Below are positions 37,321-49,246 of a stretch of 64,000 nucleotides of DNA, piece after piece. This stretch comes from Daucus carota subsp. sativus (taxonomy: Eukaryota; Streptophyta; Magnoliopsida; Apiales; Apiaceae). The position numbers were made by a program, and so were the translations under genes. The stretch spans positions 29,190,527 to 29,254,526 of the forward strand of contig NC_030384.2 in the NCBI RefSeq assembly GCF_001625215.2, given 5' to 3'. Under the pieces are notes generated by a model. It was not told where the DNA came from. It saw only the letters and a list, made by a program, of their open reading frames with translations, and made no database searches. Numbering within the stretch: position 1 is the stretch's first letter; every line of letters begins with the position of its first letter.

Positions 37321-37899
37321 TTTGCCCTCATTCCAAAATTTATTCCCTGCATTACCGTATCTACAAGAAAAGCTCTTAGAGTTGCTTCTGCAGTGAAAGC
37401 AAGGTATCTGGTTCCATTGGCATTAAGTCCACATCACCACCCTCATACTTACTATAGATATCTAACACTTACAGTACACAAAGTGCATTGAAGAAATAGT
37501 TAGTGTCATATTGTGTTTTTCTTTAAATATAAACTAGCTCCTTAACCCGTGCAAAGCACGGGTTGTTTTAAATTATTTTTTTTATATATGCTCATCTCTT
37601 TTAAATTGAGATTATTTGTATTGTAAAAGTAATTTAAATTGTATATTTATTTATATTTGAAGTCATATTATATTGATATCTATATGTACACATATCCTCA
37701 CTATGATATTTATTAAAATATAAATACAAAAAATATACACTATTTAAAATTTTATTATAAAATTAAATTACCACCCACCTAAAATTATTGAAAATTTGAT
37801 ATAAGAAATGAGATTCAAATTTGATATAATTAAATTTGATTAGTCTCTTTAATTAAATTACTCATTATTGTTGTATTAGATATATAATCGAATTTGACA

Positions 37900-39380
37900 A
37901 AATTCGGTTAAAATCGATGGCTAATTGGACAATAATTGGATTAATTGGTTGAAAATCAGGCCGAATATTAGAATTTACAAAATTTGTGGGAGATAATTTA
38001 AAATTTTAAAAATCATTATATATTTATTATTTTTACATATTGAAAATAAAATTAATTATTTATAATGATCTTATTAATCAATTTGATTAATCATCGATTT
38101 TCTGATTCCCGCTTTTTATAACGCTAAATATATATTTATTATTATTATAACATAAATATAAATATATTATACATATATGTATTGGAGTTTTAAATATGAA
38201 GTAATTTAATGTATATTAATGATAGACATTAATGTCTAATAAATACGTTAGTGTTAAAAGTCAATAATGACCTTTATATATAAAGAAATATGTATTTTGA
38301 GCAAATGGTAGTATAAAATCGATGGTTAATTGGACAAAAATTGGATTAACTGGTTGAAAATCAGGCCGAATATTGAAATTTACAAAATTTGTGGTGGTAA
38401 TTTAAAATTTAAAAAATCATTATATATATTTATTTTTTTACATATAAAAAATAAATTTAATTTTGAATAATGATCCAATTAATCATTTTGATTAATCGCC
38501 GATTTTCTGATTCAGTGTTTTTATAACACTGGATATTTGTTTATTTATTATCAAATCATAAATATTTATTTATTTATTAAATCATAATTATATGTATAAT
38601 ATACATATTCGTATATAATATACATCTTTGTACTGGAGTTTTGATTATATCGATGGCTAATTGGACAATAATTGGATTAATTGGTTGAAAATCAGGCCGA
38701 ATATTAGAATTTACAAAATTTGTGGGAGATAATTTAAAATTTTAAAAATCATTATATATTTATTATTTTTACATATTGAAAATAAAATTAATTATGTATA
38801 ATGATCTTATTAATCAATTTGATTAATCATCGATTTTCTGATTCCCGCTTTTTATAACGCTAAATATATATTTATTATTATTAAAACATAAATATAAATA
38901 TATTATACATATATGTATCGGAGTTTTAAATATGAAGTAATTTAATGTATATTAATGATAGACTTTAATGTCTAATAAATACGTTAGTGTTAAAAGTCAA
39001 TAATGACCTTTATATATAAAGAAATATGTATTTTGAGCAAATGGTAGTATAAAATCGATGGTTAATTGGACAAAATTGGATTAACTGGTTGAAAATCAGG
39101 CCGAATATTGAAATTTACAAAATTTGTGGTGGTAATTTAAAATTTAAAAAATCATTATATATATTTATTTTTTTACATATAAAAAATAAATTTAATTCTG
39201 AATAATGATCCAATTAATCATTTTGATTAATCGCCGATTTTCTGATCCAGTGTTTTTATAACACTAGATATTTGTTTATTTATTATCAAATCATAAATAT
39301 TTATTTATTTATTAAATCATAATTATATATATAATATACATATTCGTATATAATATACATCTTTGTACTGGAGTTTTGAT
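37900..39380. repeat. Tandem duplication of a 735 bp unit inside the Helitron
   Basis: AAAATCGATGGCTAATTGGA-type blocks recur at about 37918, 38316, 38648 and 39053, and CAATAATGACCTTTATATAT blocks at about 38263 and 38998. The order shows two copies of a unit of about 735 bp, each made of two related sub-units of about 400 and 335 bp. Confidence 0.75.
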
Positions 39381-39479
39381 TATAAACTTATTAATGTATA
39401 CTAATGAATAGACATTAATGTCTAAGAGACTCTCGTAAAGTATAGTTCGATAAATATTTTAAATTTTTTATCTTTTCAA

Positions 39480-40135
39480 TAAAAGTTTATATTTCAATTT
39501 TTTTTTCTAAAAAATATATATAATGTAAGTATATTTTACAAGAGCCTTAAAATGCGTGTCAAAAACTAACGTAAAGAACTTCTGGACGGAGGAAGTATAT
39601 AATAGATAATAGATATGTAAATATGAAGTAATTTAATGTATATTAATGATTAGACATTAATGTCTAATAAATACGTTGTTGTTAAAAGTCAATAATGACC
39701 TCTCTATATACAAAAATATGCATTTTGAGTAAAGGGTAGTTTGGTCATATTGAATTAAATTGATCAAAGTTGTCTTATTAGATATATATAACGTATTTTA
39801 AATTTTTTATTTTTTCAATAAAAGTTTATATTTCAAATTTTATTTTCTAAAAAATATATATAATGTAAGTATATTTTACAAGAGCCTTAAAATGCGTGTC
39901 AAAAAGTAACGTAAAGAACTTGTGGACGGAGGAAGTATATAATAGATAATAGATATGTAAATATGAAGTAATTTAATGTATATTAATGATTAGACATTAA
40001 TGTCTAATAAATACGTTGTTGTTAAAAGTCAATAATGACCTCTCTATATATAAAAATAAATGCATTTTGAGTAAAGGGTAGTTTGGTCAAATTAAATTAA
40101 ATTGATCAAAGTTGTCCTATTAGATATATAATAGA
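39480..40135. repeat. Tandem duplication of a 339 bp unit at the Helitron's minus-strand 5' end
   Basis: AAAATGCGTGTCAAAAA, GGACGGAGGAAGTATATAAT and AAATACGTTGTTGTTAAAAG each occur twice about 339 bp apart (for example 39627 and 39966). The repeated block includes a near-copy of the Helitron terminus (TTAGATATATATAACG at about 39779; TTAGATATATAATAGA at 40120-40135). Confidence 0.7.
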
Positions 40136-40152
40136 TTTAGTAATTGGCTTTA

Positions 40153-41498
40153 ATGGCAGCAATTGTACCGGCTGGGAGTGTTAGGATGCCCCAGGCAAGG
40201 GGTAACGAGATCTTGTTCTCTACGTACGATGACAATGTCACAATGAAACAGATCCTGAGTACACATTCTCCTGATGATCGCCAATTTCATGTCCAACCTC
40301 TCTTTCGTATCATTGAAGATGTCATGCACCGTACCAATGCACCCCTCCTTGGCACTATCCTTTCCACCACACTTCAGGTGCTGTGTAATACCATAATATG
40401 TAGGAAATTATAGTTTTCTTGTATAGGACAAAAGTCTGTGACTAAGTCTATTAGTAAGATATGTGTTCGCCAGGTCCAATGCACTAAGACTTTATTAAGT
40501 TCAGTTTGTTTGTTTTTCACCTATTTTAAATTATCTGTTTTTTTGCCTCCAATTTTCATTTTAAACAGCATATAAATTCTATTTCAGATTATACACACAA
40601 TTATATACCATATTGGTTGATTAATAAATTGACTTAACTCATTCTTACAATTTAATTTTTTTAGGCAACTCAGGCACAGTTGGATGAGAAAGCTCTGCGC
40701 AGCTGCTTCTCTGACATTATTATACTTTTAGCCCACACTATTAAGAAAACTTCCAGTGAGGTAATTTATTACCATTATTAAAAGTGTTGTTTTATTTCAT
40801 GAATTTCACAAATTTTAAGATTATTATATGCTTTATAGATAACCTGCAAATGTTCTGGGGGATGGGATGCACAGGCAACAACAATGTCACTCTTGAACAT
40901 GCTCTCAGTCTATCCATGGGAAGTTAAGGTAGTGATAGCCTTGGCCGCATTTGTTATGATCCATGAAGAATTTTGCCTAGTGGCAAAGCTTGACGACGTA
41001 AACCCTCTGGCCAAATCAGTAGCACACCTCAAGCAACTTCCAGGTATAATGGAACAGGCCGAATCTTGGAAACCAAAGTTTGAGTCACTTGGTAACCTGA
41101 TCGAGGCAGTGCTTGATCTAACAAATTGCATTATGGATTTTAAGAGCCTCCCATCTCAGTACATTAACCCGGACACTCCAGAAATGGTCATTGCCAGTGC
41201 TCATATCCCAATAGCCGTGTACTGGACCGTCAGAAGCATTGTGGCTAGTGCATCTATGGTTATTAATCTTACTAGCAGTAGTCATGAGTATGTCTTTTCT
41301 GCTTCTTTTATTAATTATCTATGTTGCAATTTGCTCATGCAAGTTAAATCAGTCAAAATTGTAATGTTGATGTCATTTGATTGATTAGGTACATTGCCTC
41401 AACAACTGAGACATGGGAATTCTCTAGTTTGGCCAATAAGGTCAATAGCATGCACAGCCACCTTAAGGAAGAACTGTCTCTTTGCCGTCAGCACATTG
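40153..41498 (+). pseudogene. Sieve element occlusion (SEO) gene 1, truncated after exon 4
   Basis: SEO proteins form phloem P-protein filaments that plug sieve plates after injury. Exons seen: 40153-40377 (MAAIVPAGSVRMPQARG, ILSTHSPD), 40665-40760, 40839-41287 (ITCKCSGGWDAQATTMSLLN, YPWEVKVVIALAAF, HIPIAVYWTVRSIVA) and 41389-41498. All four line up with SEO2 and remain open (about 293 aa). After exon 4 the homology stops: the remaining three exons, over half the protein, are absent and unrelated sequence leads to the SEO2 promoter. With the promoter also pushed 2.6 kb away by the Helitron, I call it a pseudogene. If transcribed it could still make a truncated N-terminal SEO fragment. Confidence 0.85.
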
Positions 41499-41499
41499 G

Positions 41500-42144
41500 T
41501 ATATTTCTTGCGCATTTGGTCTTTATCTTCACTTTTTTTGGCTAATTTGTACATTTTGTTATAAGATATAATTTACAGGGGAAATGCTTTTCAAATATAT
41601 GATTACTCTATAGGAAAAGGAAACCATTCACTCAAAATTATTGAAATTTCAAATGATTATAAGGAATTGAAATATTCTATGAATTCATTCACTCAAAGTT
41701 ACTAAAATCACAGATAGTTGAGCATGAAACATTTGTCACTTACTGCAAAGTTAACCATCCAATTCCTTTACTCTTTCATCATGAATTTTCTTTAAAAATC
41801 TGCCTGAGTAAACATGGGCCTCAAGCAACATTGCAAACAAAAGATCTTACCTTCAAGAAAGATTCCTCGACAACATAAACTACTCACCAAGATTAACGGA
41901 AGAACTCTTAATGTACTTTTGCAGGTTATAGCTATTTCCATGAATAGCTCTTGAAGTTGCTTTTGTAATGAAAGCAAGAGTATCTGGTTCCATTGGCCTT
42001 TATTAATCCACATCACTACCATCATACATACTATAGATATCTAGCAATTAGTGTACCCAAAGTGCATGAAAATGAACACAATTAAGTCCAAAATAAGTGT
42101 CGCTGTGTGTTTTTTTTCAAATACAAATTTAGTAATTGGCTTTA
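41500..42144. other. Spacer and SEO2 promoter
   Basis: 41500-41900 is unrelated to SEO; 41940-42144 matches 37365-37533 plus 40136-40152 (the displaced SEO1 promoter): GTATCTGGTTCCATTGGC and ACTATAGATATCTA blocks are shared. This shows the duplication carried the promoter along. Confidence 0.6.
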
Positions 42145-45100
42145 ATGGCAGCAATTGTCCCGACTGGGAGTGCTAGGATGCAGCAGGAAAGGGGTGATCG
42201 GATCTTGTTCTCCATGTCGGATGACAATGTCATGATGGACCAGATCCTGAGTACACATTCGCCTGATGGTCGCGAATATCATGTCCAGCCTCTTTTTCTT
42301 ATCATTGAAGATGCCATGCACCGTGCCGATGCACCCCTCCTTGGCACTACTCTCTCCACCACCCTTGAGGTATTGATAATAAGTACTTAGACTCTATTAA
42401 GTGTGCTTTTTGCGTGTTCTTTCAAATATTTCAAGTCATCAGTCTTTGTGAGTCCAAGTTTCATTTCAAAGGCTATGCTACTTTATTCAGACTATACACA
42501 TTGGTTGATTGATAATTTGACTATATTTATTCTCACAATTAAATTTTCCAGGGAACTACGGCACAGTTGGATGAGAAATTTCTTCACAACGGGTTCCCTG
42601 ACATTCTTAAACTTTTAGCCCTCACTATTAAGAAGATTTCCTGTGAGGTAATCTATAACCAGTATCCTAAATATGGTTTTATTTTATGATTTTTACAAAT
42701 TTTGAACTTATTATATGCTTTATAGATAACCTGCAAATGTTCTGGGGGAGGAGATGCACAGGCAACAACAGTGTCACTCTTTAAAACGCTCTCAATCTAT
42801 CCATGGGATGTTAAGGTAGTGGTAGCCTTGGCGGCACTTGTTATGATCCATGACGAGTTTTGCCTAGTGGCACAGCTTTGCCACACCAACCCTCTAGCCA
42901 AATCAGCTGCACACCTCAAGCAACTTCCAGATACAACAGAACCGGCCGAATCTTTGATACCAAAATTTGAGTCACTTGATAAACTGATCAAGGCAGTGCT
43001 TGATCTAACAAAGTGCATCGTGGAGTTTAAAAGCCTCATTTCACAGTACATTAACCCGGACGTTCCAGAAATGGTCAGTGCCATTGCTCATATCCCTATA
43101 GCTGTGTACTGGACCATCAGAAGCATTGTGGCTTGTGCATTTATAGTTATCAATCTAATTGGCCTTAGTCATGAGTATGTCTTTACTGCTTTTATTTGTT
43201 ATGATATGCTGCAATTTGCTCATACATATTAATATATCAAAATTATAATGCTGATGTTATTTGATTGATTAGGTACCTTGCCTTGATAACAGAGGCATGG
43301 GAATTGTATAGTTTGGCCCGTAAGCTCAATAACATGCACGGCTACCTTAACAAACAATTGTCTTTTTGCCATCAGCACATTGGTATATTTCTTGTGCATT
43401 TGTGTTCATAGATGTAATTGGTTGCATTATTTTTACATATTATTTTATATATCAATTATCAGCTACGAAGAAACACGATGAAGCTTATAGAACATTTGTT
43501 CGACTGCTTGAAACACCTCACTTTAACAACACAAAGTTCCTAAAGACTTTGATTTACCCCAAAGACGACCAGCTCCCACTGTGTGAGGGTTCTACCAGGA
43601 GAAGGGTTAGCTCTCAACTCTTTCTGATCTGACATCATTTTTGAAATATCACATGTTACTAGTCAAGATTTGAACTTATATGCATGTAAACAGGTTAGCA
43701 TCGAGACACTGAGAAGTAAGATTGTGCTACTTCTTATTACAGAGGATGACATGCCCCAAGAAGAGCTTGTGCTTTTTGATCTTATGTATAGAGAATCAAA
43801 GCAAAGCCAATTTACCGAGAGTCACTATGAAGTCGTCTGGCTTCCCATCATGGACAGATCAGTTCCATGGAATGAAGAAAAGCAAAAATTACTTGAAAAA
43901 ACACAGAGCGTAATGCCATGGCTATTTTTGTATCATCCGTCTATGCTGGATCCCCTTGCCATTAGGTACATCAAGGACAAATGGCACTTCACCAATGTTG
44001 TGTTTGGTTGGGGAGAATGGAATGGAATGGAATGAAATGAGTAAAATTACTTGAAACTAATAGAGATAGGAGGAAAGTCTTGGAAAAAAAATGAGTGAAG
44101 GCAAAATTGTTATAATGAGATTTGTGAAGAAATTGGGGGTAGGAGAGAATGAAGCATTCCATCTCAAATTGAAGGTTTGATATATAGCACATTATGGAAG
44201 GAATGGAATGGAGGAAAGAATGAAGTTTCTTAACAATTGTCCATAACATAGTTCATTTTTTCATTCCATTCCCTCCGGAATCATTCACCCCAACCAAACA
44301 CAACACAAGAAGTCTATTGTTGTCGTGGTGGATCAACAAGGGAAAGTTGTGAACCTTAACGCGCTCCATATGATGTGGATTTGGGCTAACATGGCTTACC
44401 CTTTCACTAGCCTAAAAGAAGAGCAACTATGGAAAGAAGAATCATGGAGATATGAGCTAGTGGTGGATTCCATTCAACCCATGAACTTCGACTGGGTGAG
44501 ACAACTATGCACCATTGTTGTATACTCCTTCTGTTTTCAAATACTTGACGTTTGACTTTCTGGCACACAATTTTAAGAGCTTTGACTGCATACTTACATT
44601 TATTATTTTAAAAAATTTCTTGTGTAGATCATTGAAAGAAAGCACATTTGCTTGTATGGTGGTGACGATATTGATTGGATCCGCAGGTTCACTGCCACAG
44701 CGTACGCAGTAGCGCGTGCTGCCAATATCCAACTAGAGATGTTATACGTAGGCAAAAGCAACCCGACTAAAAAAATTGAAACAATCATTAAATTAATTCA
44801 AGCTGAAAATCTTAGTCATGTGTTGTCACACCTGACCTTAATATGGTACTTCTGGAGCAGGATAGAGAGCATGTGGCACTCCAAAGTGCAACATGGGAAA
44901 TCTGTTGAAAAAGATGAGATAATGAAAGAAATCATGATGATGTTATACTTCGACGGTAGTGATCAAGGATGGGCAGTGATTTTTGAGGGTCAGAAAGACA
45001 TGGCTAAAGCGAAAGGCGAAATGTTCTTGAAGAGTTTGTATGAGTTTGATGAATGGAGGCATGACAGTGAAGAGAAAGGCTTTTTGCCAGCACTGAATGG

Positions 45101-45245
45101 ATTTTTTAAAAAGCTCTATACTCCGCATCATTGTCATCGTTTTACAGTTCCGGGAGCAACAGGTAGTGTGGAGGATAAGGTGGTCTGTGCAGAATGTGGC
45201 CGTCCTATGGAGAAATCCACCATGTACACTTGTTGCACTGATTGA
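42145..45245 (+). pseudogene. SEO: Sieve element occlusion (SEO) gene 2, all seven exons present but exon 6 split by a MITE
   Basis: Phloem P-protein (forisome-type) family. Exons: 42145-42369, 42552-42647, 42726-43174, 43273-43382, 43463-43605, 43694-44495 (interrupted at 43996-44308) and 44628-45245. Features: N-terminal SEO domain with ITCKCSGGGDAQATTVSL and HIPIAVYWTIRSIVA; central IVVVVDQQGKVVNLNALHMM thioredoxin-fold-like region with MMWIWANMAYPFT; C-terminal CYS motif VCAECGRP...MYTCC. Without the MITE and one target-site copy the exons sum to 2130 nt (709 aa plus stop), the usual SEO length. As it stands the MITE shifts the frame and brings in a stop shortly after WHFTN, deleting the C-terminal third unless the insert is spliced out. 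All other exons and splice sites look intact, so the insertion is likely recent. Confidence 0.9.
43996..44305. mobile_element. PIF/Harbinger-like MITE (310 bp) inside SEO2 exon 6
   Basis: Exact terminal repeats TGTTGTGTTTGGTTGGGG / CCCCAACCAAACACAACA, flanked by the 3 bp duplication CAA (43993-43995 and 44306-44308). Same family as 22978-23286 but in the opposite internal orientation. The pre-insertion exon would read ...TTCACC-AAG-AAGTCT..., restoring WHFTKKSIVVVV. Confidence 0.9.
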
Positions 45246-45603
45246 GTGCAAATATTATACCTGCTGACTGATTATAAGATTTCTGAAGGATTGATTTTTG
45301 TGGCTTAATTAGAATGGCTTGTGTATGATGCCATGACTTCTTTAAATTTATTAGATATGTGTAAAAGAATGTTGATGTTAATCAATGTATTCTTTCTTTA
45401 TGATCCACGAGAGAAAAGATTGATCAATAGTACAAAATTCGAGAAAAAAAATTCTCTCATAAAAGAATTAAATTTCAAAGACCGGGAAGAGTTCTCATCT
45501 TTTTGTGACCAAAATGATATCTTGAAAAATCAAAATAATAAGTGTAAAAATATTATTACTATACTAGAAATTGAGGATGAAAACAAGTAGCTACAATTAT
45601 AAA

Positions 45604-46179
45604 AATGGAAAATCATCCCTGGACTATTCTGATTTTATGCGATAGGTCCTCAAACAAAAGATTCCGTAAACCACGTCCCTTAACTTTTTTTTTTTTTTTT
45701 TATCATGTCCTTCCGTTAAAAAGATTCTAATGCCGTCAGAATCTTGCTGACGTGATAGTAACTTTAACTAAAAACGAAACTAATTAAACACAAAAAATGA
45801 AGTTAAAACATATAAAAGAACATCACATGCCATGCACATGACTTTTTAAACATTATATTATAACTTAAAATCAATATAACGTTAAGTTAGAAAGAAAATT
45901 AGGGTTCTAGAAAAGCTAATTAGGATTCTTCAATAGTACAATCAATTGTGTATCTATATATGAGCTAATATGTCTTTTTTTTTTAAATAACAATTTTCTG
46001 TCAATTTACATGTCAGGTTTTAAAGATAACTGCCACATCAGCAAGATTCTAACTTTTCAACGAACGAACCAGGTCCAAAAAATTTGAATGTTAAAAGACC
46101 TGATCTGCGGAATCTTTTATTTAAGAACCTATGTATAAAATCGGAATAGTTAAAGGATGTTTCATTTGATTTTCCCTTA
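45604..46179. mobile_element. MITE/foldback element, about 575 bp
   Basis: ATGGAAAATCATCCCTGGAC at the left and GATGTTTCATTTGATTTTCC at the right form imperfect inverted arms of about 140 bp, sharing AAAGATTCCGTAAA/GCGGAATCTTTTA and CCTTCCGTTAAAAAGATTCT with the ALA1-intron element (30332-30973). Contains a T17 run inside the left arm. Confidence 0.65.
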
Positions 46180-47240
46180 TGAAAATCATTCTAAGCTCCA
46201 TGTTGACTTCTTAAGTTTGAAAATTAAAAATAATTCGTTGATTCAAGAATAGTCAACTTCGGTTTTAAGAAAAAAAATTATTTGAGTTACAGATTCAAAA
46301 ATTGAAAGATGAACATTCTAAAATCTTTGCTGAAATTATGAAATAAGAAAGGATTCTTAACGATAAATTAAACATCTTAATCAAAGGATAGTAAGATTTG
46401 AGATTAATAATTCAAAAGTTCACTAAAAAAAATGAGTTGTTAAATAGAATTGTACATGCAAAAATATCATTAAATCGCGAAGGGCTAGAATGATAAAAAT
46501 ACTCAATATAAGAAGTTTGTATAAGAAAATAAATACACTATTTTTGTTCAGGCTTCACCAAGATTTAAATATTCTTGTACCAATAATGATGATGATACAA
46601 TTGAATATTGCAAGATCGAATGAGGAATTTAGGGAAAAGCATAATAATTCAAATTATGTATATTAATACAAATATATTTTAAAAAATATCCATACATCAT
46701 ACGAATTATTAAGATGAAGTAATATTTTCAAAAAGTATCCGTGCCCGGTACGGGGCGTAATTAGTAAGAATAAAATTCATAATTTAATTATTACAGAACA
46801 TACTTCTACTTGATTTTACAATACCTTCTTCTATTTGGTTTAAAACATAATAATAGTAGACAACATATTATACTTACAAAACCTACTTCTATTTGATTTA
46901 AAACATCGAAAATTTAAATATTATTTTAATTTAAATATTATACATAATATCTTTTATTATTATGAAATATTGACCGTTTATAAAGTAATAATATGATCTA
47001 CCAATACATATTTTGAAAAATTATACCAAATTATCAAATTAACCTCTCTTATTATATATATATATAATATTATTATATATATAAATATAATGTCATGATA
47101 TAATTATTAATTCTGTAAAATTATATTAATAATTTCCTCCAACTAAAATTGATCCACGATCAAGAGGACCGGAAAATTATAATTTGTCAATCCTAAATCA
47201 CCAATAAAAGTAATTTCATCGTATCACACCACAAAAGGCA
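46180..47240. other. AT-rich spacer upstream of the S6 kinase gene
   Basis: No coding potential. A GC-rich palindromic word at about 46745 (CCGTGCCCGGTACGGGGCG) followed by TAATTAGT is reminiscent of a Helitron 3' end but lacks a clean CTRR terminus. Confidence 0.4.
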
Positions 47241-47259
47241 TATACCTCGTATCTAAACA

Positions 47260-47461
47260 GAACAAAAAGGAAGTGGCGAGCCGTGCCTTATTGAAAGCAA
47301 AGTCTCCTATCTTCCACTTTCGTTTGTTATTATTACAATTTCTTTTTATTTTATTTTATAATAATTTATTCGTAGAAACCCGCATATATAGATCAGATTG
47401 TTTGATCAAACACGTCTCAAAAAAGTTTCCATTCTGCAACGCAACCCTCTCTCAACCTACA
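47260..47461 (+). other. Probable 5' UTR exon of the S6 kinase gene
   Basis: Pyrimidine-rich sequence with a good donor CCTACAG|GTAATCC at 47461-47462. The first coding exon opens directly after an acceptor (TTGGCAG, 49240-49245), so at least one upstream non-coding exon is needed. An additional small 5' UTR exon near 48981 (after GTATACAG) is possible. Confidence 0.5.
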
Positions 47462-49246
47462 GGTAATCCTCTTCTTCTTCTTCTTTTCTCTACATATTTT
47501 ATATTATTATATTTCTTCTATAATTATAATTATTTGCTGCTTTTTTGTTTACATTCATTCAACTGGTGCTTGGTAATTGTAATACTTTGCTTTTTCTCAT
47601 CTGAATTTTGAAATCTTGATTATCTGTTTTTTGGGTGTGGCCATTGCTAATAGATCTGAGATCTTAAGGGCGCATGTTAGTGCATATGTATATAATTGTT
47701 GCATATTAGGCCTTGAATTTTAATGGGTTTTAATGTTTCATGTGTTTTACCTTAAATAGATTCTAAAGTTTGAATCTTTTTTGGTTTTTGGTGATGCCCA
47801 TTTGTGTTTTTTTGGTTATTTTGTGTCTGTGAGGCTTTCTTTGGAAGAACATATGATTGATTTGATTCTGTTGTATACTTTACACATGGCTATATTTGAC
47901 TCTGACCCATTGTATACTTTTTAGATTTATGCTTGTTCATGCGTTTTGTATTTATTCCTTAGAGTTGTGCTTAATTGGTTTAGCGGTTGTTTGGAGAAGT
48001 TTTTTTCCCTTGTTGTATTTTGTTTGGAGAAGTACCATTTGGCTGCTTTTCGGACTTGTGAATCAGGAAAAAGCTTACCCTAAGGAGCTCTTATAGTATG
48101 AGATTTGATTTCTTAAAGTCAGACAGTTTCCTACTAGAATGAATTGTGAAGGCTGAAATTAGTTTGATATTGAGAATTACTGTATGAGATTAGAAAGGCC
48201 TATAGTGTTTTCTGCTTGCCAATATTTTTTATTTTCACCATACTCCACCATTATTATTTCATCTGTGCGAAATTGTTAATTAGTGGTAGACCAAATATGT
48301 GATTTTGGTACTGTTTGATTCTTTATAAAGTAGAATTATTTGACTTTAAAGTATGCAAGCTTTAATTTATTTAAATCTGGCCCCTTGATCTACTTATACA
48401 ATGTGTTAATCGGACAGTAAGAATAGCAAATAAATTTTTTTACAATGAGTCACGCACATATTACATAGGTTTACCAGATTTACTGCATTTTCAGAATGTA
48501 ATCAAGTTAAATCCTGGACTCTTACTTTCTTGGTCTATGTTAGTATATATATATGGGTCCTTATCTGTCAAAATACAAGTCAATAGTCTATTCTTACAAG
48601 CTCACCTTTACTTAATCTGACTTTTTAGTTGTAATTTTGTCTGATTCACTGGTTTATACTAATGATCAAGTTGTTATGCCTTTTCATCTGTTCTTCCCCA
48701 TAGGCATATACATGTGTATGTTGTAGTTGGCCGTCAAATATATTTTCTAAAATTGTAGAAGATCTCCGTGTGCATATTTACCCTTTATCTATGTATTGTT
48801 TTCTCTTCTGCGTGTATCTGGAGTTTGAAATACTACTCATAGAAATGATACTGTATAAGAAATACACATAGTTTTATGAACTCATATTTGGAATGTTGAT
48901 AGATTACATTAGTGTCTTTGAAGTAGGTACTGAGTGCACCAACAACTTTTGCATTATTAATTGTTTGCTTTGTGTATACAGATTTGACTACCGGATCTTC
49001 ATGAATTCAAGAACCATTACTGGATCCATCGTTTCCTGTCAATCGGGAAACAAGAACTTCTTCTTTTGCAGGATTTTGGTTTGCCTCCTTACAAAGTTTT
49101 TTAAAACCCCAACTGCTAACTTGGACTTCCATTTGATTAAGGCAGTTGATAGGAGTTTGCCACCAATTTGCAGCTTGACGTCATTTTAAGAAAGTCATTC
49201 TGCTATTTTGCTCGATCATCTGTGTTCTTTAACTGTTATTGGCAGC

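Larger units (their letters stand above)
37534..40135 (-). mobile_element. Helitron (2.6 kb, non-autonomous) inserted directly upstream of SEO1
   Basis: On the minus strand it begins TCTATTATATATCTAATAGG (40135 leftwards) and ends with the hairpin CCCGTGCTTTGCACGGG followed by TTAAGGAGCTAG (37534), i.e. the canonical TC...hairpin...CTRR ends, inserted between host A and T. The tandem paralogue SEO2 has the uninterrupted site CAAATACAAA|TTTAGTAATTGG at 42119-42140, matching the two flanks here. The interior is AT-rich and built of tandem repeats; no RepHel coding. Confidence 0.85.

Noticed and set aside
45321-45590. 89-residue open frame after SEO2 with Lys/Asn/Glu-rich C-terminal half (gag-like)
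   Set aside because: Short, low complexity, no zinc knuckle or neighbouring retroelement frames; not enough to call a gene.
45685-45705. T17 run as another poly(A) micro-insertion
   Set aside because: Lies inside a MITE arm and has no flanking duplication; simple tract expansion is more likely.
46737-46775. GC-rich palindrome CCGTGCCCGGTACGGGGCG followed by TAATTAGT as a third Helitron 3' end
   Set aside because: Terminus is not CTRR and no TC... 5' end or empty site could be paired with it.
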